This document shows, piece after piece, positions 15,301 through 16,779 of a stretch of DNA of 16,779 nucleotides; the stretch's first letter is position 1; each line of letters begins with the position of its first letter. The stretch covers positions 1 through 16,779 of the forward strand of contig JBKCHH010000054.1 of NCBI GenBank assembly GCA_046302855.1, in the 5' to 3' direction. The notes below the pieces were generated by a model, which saw only the letters and a list, made by a program, of their open reading frames with translations, did no database searches and was not told the origin of the DNA. Source of the stretch: JBKCHH01 sp046302855 (lineage in GTDB: Bacteria; Pseudomonadota; Alphaproteobacteria; Rickettsiales; UBA8987). The position numbers and the translations under genes are program-made.

Positions 15301-15911
15301 TCAAGGAAGTTGGTATTGAGCTTTATCAAGCAATGCTACGGGAAGCCATTCAAAACCTGCAATATAGTGATCTAGAAAGGGAAAGAAAGGGCATGAATAG
15401 CGAATTTAGCCCAGTTATCAATTTAGATTTTTCTGTATTAATTCCAGAATTTTATATTCCAGATTTAAGTTTGCGAATGAGTTTTTATCGAAAAATTGCC
15501 AACTTAAAAGATGATGCGGAGGTTGATAATATTCTATATGAACTTTCAGACCGTTTTGGTAGTGCCCCCATTGAGGTAAAAAACCTAATGGAGGTGGTGA
15601 AGCTAAAAAATCTTGCCATCCAAGCCAATGTAGAAAAAATTGAGCAGGGAAGCAAGGCCATAGTGCTAAAATTTTATCAAAACAAAAGCAAAAATGCCGA
15701 AAAACTGCTAAAATTTATAATGGCAAACCCCAAAAGGTATCAGCTAAAGCCAGATAATAAGCTACTGTATAAAATAGATGAAGTGATTGTAAATAATTCC
15801 TATAAAGGCGGTATTCCCGCTAATGAAAATAATAAAAACAATATTTCTTCTAATGACTATGTATTTAAAGAAATAAGAAAGGTTTTGGCAGAGGTAATTG
15901 CTTGCAGTTAA
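12357..15911 (+). CDS. mfd: Transcription-repair coupling factor
   Basis: This 1184-aa, full-length Mfd is an ATP-dependent translocase that removes stalled RNA polymerase from damaged DNA and recruits UvrA. The N-terminal UvrB-like module shows AWDTIPYDRISPN (62-74) and SVRGGIIDI (157-165). The CarD-like RNA polymerase-interaction domain begins at IGELVVHKYYGIGRFEG (482-498). The RecG-like motor has Walker A GDVGFGKT (630-637), DEEQ (744-747), TTIVESGLDIP (883-893) and QIRGRVGR (913-920). A TRCF C-terminal domain covers roughly 1000-1140. The length slightly exceeds E. coli Mfd (1148). An 8-base G run (12832-12839) encodes R159-G160-G161 and is prone to slippage. There is no Shine-Dalgarno. 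The toxin gene ends 11 bases upstream and purC starts 43 bases after the stop. Confidence 0.98.
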   Translation: MQNIQNNFLNHAPAPDGVQIFFINQLKKQNILLITLDDKKIDELSQMAELFLNDYQVITLTAWDTIPYDRISPNVEILNNRIATLSQLALNQYDSKPTILITSVNAFLQKLPPKEIIKKACFKIKKGDSLNQEILSLFLVENGYKNSPLAQEQGEFSVRGGIIDIVPINSTYGYRIDFFGDDIENIKLYDLDTQISIQKENTTEINLFPASEVLLNDKTISLFKQKYHSFFGTQKNDDIYDTTLAHHHISGQEQFLPLFYEKLDNIFSYFEAEKIIYSPDVQTSITERLTTINEHYQTRIEFKDKIKKLDESDYHALPPEELYILEEELQAILSNKQVLVLNRFNQENSTPTNFKSGKNYIAESKAQRQNVFDILREDFKNTINKKSFYISCISEGSRERLEKILKERELPFVPLSNHTDITKYLHHKNLLKLIVLRQDEGFETPDLLLVTEQDLFGEKISIAKKRKVKAEELFAQSNIFNIGELVVHKYYGIGRFEGLKNIQVKDYSHDFIKLNYAEDSTLYVPIENIDLISHYGSFDGEIRLDKLGSASWQQRASGIKNRLKLMAEQLLKIAAERELKTAQNFTPFESSYREFCAKFPYAETEDQLQAIADVSADLSSGKAMDRLICGDVGFGKTEVALRATAIVVLAEDLDPTNPPQVAVICPTTILARQHYQNFQKRFDGILKAGGKQVKIAHLSRLISASDRKKTKLALANGEIDIIIGTHALLSKELEFKNLNLVIVDEEQKFGVAQKEKLRGLKASTHMLSMTATPIPRTLQLSLSGIRDLSIIATPPIDRLAVRTFVMPYDSVIVREAILREFYRGGKCFYVAPRIKDLDELYHKLHDLVPEVRIEKAHGQMDPEVIDNIMNDFYDGKFQVLLSTTIVESGLDIPNVNTMILHRSDMYGLAQLYQIRGRVGRGRTRAYAYLTTPKNKLLTKDATKRLEVLEKLDRLGSGFSLASHDMDIRGYGNLLGEEQSGTVKEVGIELYQAMLREAIQNLQYSDLERERKGMNSEFSPVINLDFSVLIPEFYIPDLSLRMSFYRKIANLKDDAEVDNILYELSDRFGSAPIEVKNLMEVVKLKNLAIQANVEKIEQGSKAIVLKFYQNKSKNAEKLLKFIMANPKRYQLKPDNKLLYKIDEVIVNNSYKGGIPANENNKNNISSNDYVFKEIRKVLAEVIACS

Positions 15912-15954
15912 ATTCATTATTGCCATAATATTATTTTTCCAATCAATAAAAACT

Positions 15955-16659
15955 ATGGGCAAAATACTATATTCTGGCAAGGCGAAGGAAATTATTGAAT
16001 ATAAGGGTGATAAAAATCTGCTTATTCAAAGGTTTAAAAATTCAGTAACGGCGGGAAATAATCAAAAAAAGGCAGAAATTAATGGCAAGGGGCAGGTTTG
16101 CAATGAAATATCATCCCTCATTTACGAAAAGCTAAACAAAAAAGGCTTTAAAACCCATTTTATAAAAAAGCTAGATGAAGATTCGCAACTTATAAAAAGG
16201 GTAAAAATAGTTCCACTAGAAATAATTGTTAGAAACTTTGTGGCAGGCTCTTTTGCTAAAAGATGGAAAAAAACTCTAGGTGAAGAATTGCCCACCCCAA
16301 TCGTAGAATTTTCATACAAGAATGATGATCTGCAAGACCCCTTTATTTCTGAAGAAGAAATTATTAAGGTGCTAGAAATAGATAAAAAAACCATCAAAAA
16401 AATTAAAAAAACTGCTCTAAAGTTAAATAGCTACCTAAAAAAACTTTTCTTAAAGGGCGAAATTCTACTGTATGATTTTAAAATAGAAATGGGTTTTGAT
16501 AATAATGGCAACTTGCTACTAGCTGATGAAATTTCCCCTGATACCTGTCGCTTACGAAGTAGCGATAATGTTAATAAGGTTTTAGATAAAGACCTCTTCC
16601 GCCTAGATTTAGGTGATTTATTACAGGGCTATAAGCAAGTTTTGAAGAGAATTGAGTAA
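15955..16659 (+). CDS. purC: Phosphoribosylaminoimidazole-succinocarboxamide synthase (SAICAR synthetase)
   Basis: This 234-aa enzyme joins CAIR and aspartate using ATP in de novo purine synthesis. Family motifs are YSGKAKEI (6-13) in the glycine-rich ATP loop, PLEIIVRNFVAGS (87-99), LLYDFKIEMGF (171-181) and LADEISPDTCRL (189-200), which contains the metal- and substrate-binding acidic residues. The usual RLW after that motif is RLR here. Length matches the compact bacterial type (about 235-240 aa). The frame is open back to 15898, overlapping mfd, but MGKILYSGKAKEI is the normal N-terminus, so the ATG at 15955 is chosen. It lies 43 bases after mfd on the same strand. No other purine genes are near. 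No + strand terminator is evident after it. Confidence 0.96.
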   Translation: MGKILYSGKAKEIIEYKGDKNLLIQRFKNSVTAGNNQKKAEINGKGQVCNEISSLIYEKLNKKGFKTHFIKKLDEDSQLIKRVKIVPLEIIVRNFVAGSFAKRWKKTLGEELPTPIVEFSYKNDDLQDPFISEEEIIKVLEIDKKTIKKIKKTALKLNSYLKKLFLKGEILLYDFKIEMGFDNNGNLLLADEISPDTCRLRSSDNVNKVLDKDLFRLDLGDLLQGYKQVLKRIE

Positions 16660-16660
16660 A

Positions 16661-16686
16661 AAAAAGGGGCCCGAAGGGGCCCAAAA
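16661..16686 (-). terminator. Terminator for a minus-strand gene entering from the right
   Basis: GGGCCC occurs twice with GAAG between, and since GGGCCC is self-complementary the two copies form a 6-bp G/C stem. On the minus strand this hairpin runs into a stretch of eight T (the A-run after purC), which is the classic intrinsic terminator layout. On the + strand it is followed by AAAAAGAG, so it does not look like a purC terminator. It implies a minus-strand gene ending just right of it. Confidence 0.75.
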
Positions 16687-16723
16687 AGAGAAAAGGGATG
16701 ATGGAAAGAGATCAGTCCTCCAT

Positions 16724-16779
16724 CTACAACCGCATCTCCAGATGCTCTATTCCACCCATAGCATGGATCTGCTGGAATA
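16724..16779 (-). CDS. Possible C-terminal fragment of a minus-strand gene cut by the window edge
   Basis: On the minus strand, one frame is open from the window edge to a TAG at 16724-16726 and reads FQQIHAMGGIEHLEMRL. The terminator at 16661-16686 points the same way, 38 bases past the stop, which supports a real gene end. The stretch is visibly richer in G+C, with CTG, CGG and GAG codons unlike its neighbours. It is too short to identify, and another minus-strand frame is also open here, so this is tentative. Confidence 0.3.
   Translation of the reverse strand, partial: FQQIHAMGGIEHLEMRL

Noticed and set aside
15898..15954. Upstream extension of purC adding a hydrophobic N-terminus
   Set aside because: SAICAR synthetases are cytosolic and start at MGKILYSGKAKE; the extension overlaps the end of mfd.

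Overview
The window is an AT-rich stretch of bacterial chromosome. The gene set and styles (pyruvate dehydrogenase E1 beta, an MJ0042-type zinc-ribbon membrane protein, a short coiled-coil/membrane protein of CCDC90/DUF1640 type, an isolated MnhB subunit, ribosomal protein S20 just before dnaN, and short palindromic repeats between genes) suggest an alphaproteobacterium with a reduced genome, perhaps a Rickettsiales-like host-associated lineage. This placement is an inference from gene content; no 16S or marker phylogeny is possible from the window.

Layout, left to right. A + strand terminator (6-32) closes a gene outside the window. A minus-strand CysN/CysC fusion (46-1941) follows a co-directional tRNA-Ala(GGC) by only 19 bases. 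On the + strand come rpsT, a 141-bp palindromic repeat, dnaN and a leucyl aminopeptidase (pepA). A convergent hairpin separates these from a minus-strand group read mnhB, Sel1-repeat protein, hisC-family aminotransferase. A divergent promoter region leads to a + strand zinc-ribbon membrane protein. A second palindromic element of about 144 bp follows and runs into the 3' end of minus-strand pdhB. From 10491 everything is on the + strand: AEC-family transporter, coiled-coil/membrane small protein, a YafQ-family toxin-antitoxin pair, mfd and purC. At the right edge a minus-oriented terminator and a short, less AT-rich open frame mark the end of a gene entering from outside.

Most genes are housekeeping: replication (dnaN), translation (rpsT, tRNA-Ala), transcription-coupled repair (mfd), purine synthesis (purC), central carbon metabolism (pdhB), amino-acid metabolism (hisC family) and peptide turnover (pepA). 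The accessory interest lies in four places. The toxin-antitoxin cassette sits 11 bp ahead of mfd and carries an apparent palindromic operator. Two structured palindromic repeats occur, one of which appears to supply the last codons and stop of pdhB. The CysN/C protein has an unusual GTPase P-loop and no CysD beside it. Two 8-base G/C homopolymers lie inside coding sequence. Nothing here amounts to an obviously new multi-gene defence or biosynthetic system. The most system-like object is the YafQ pair with an antitoxin that I do not recognise. Many genes lack a clear Shine-Dalgarno sequence.
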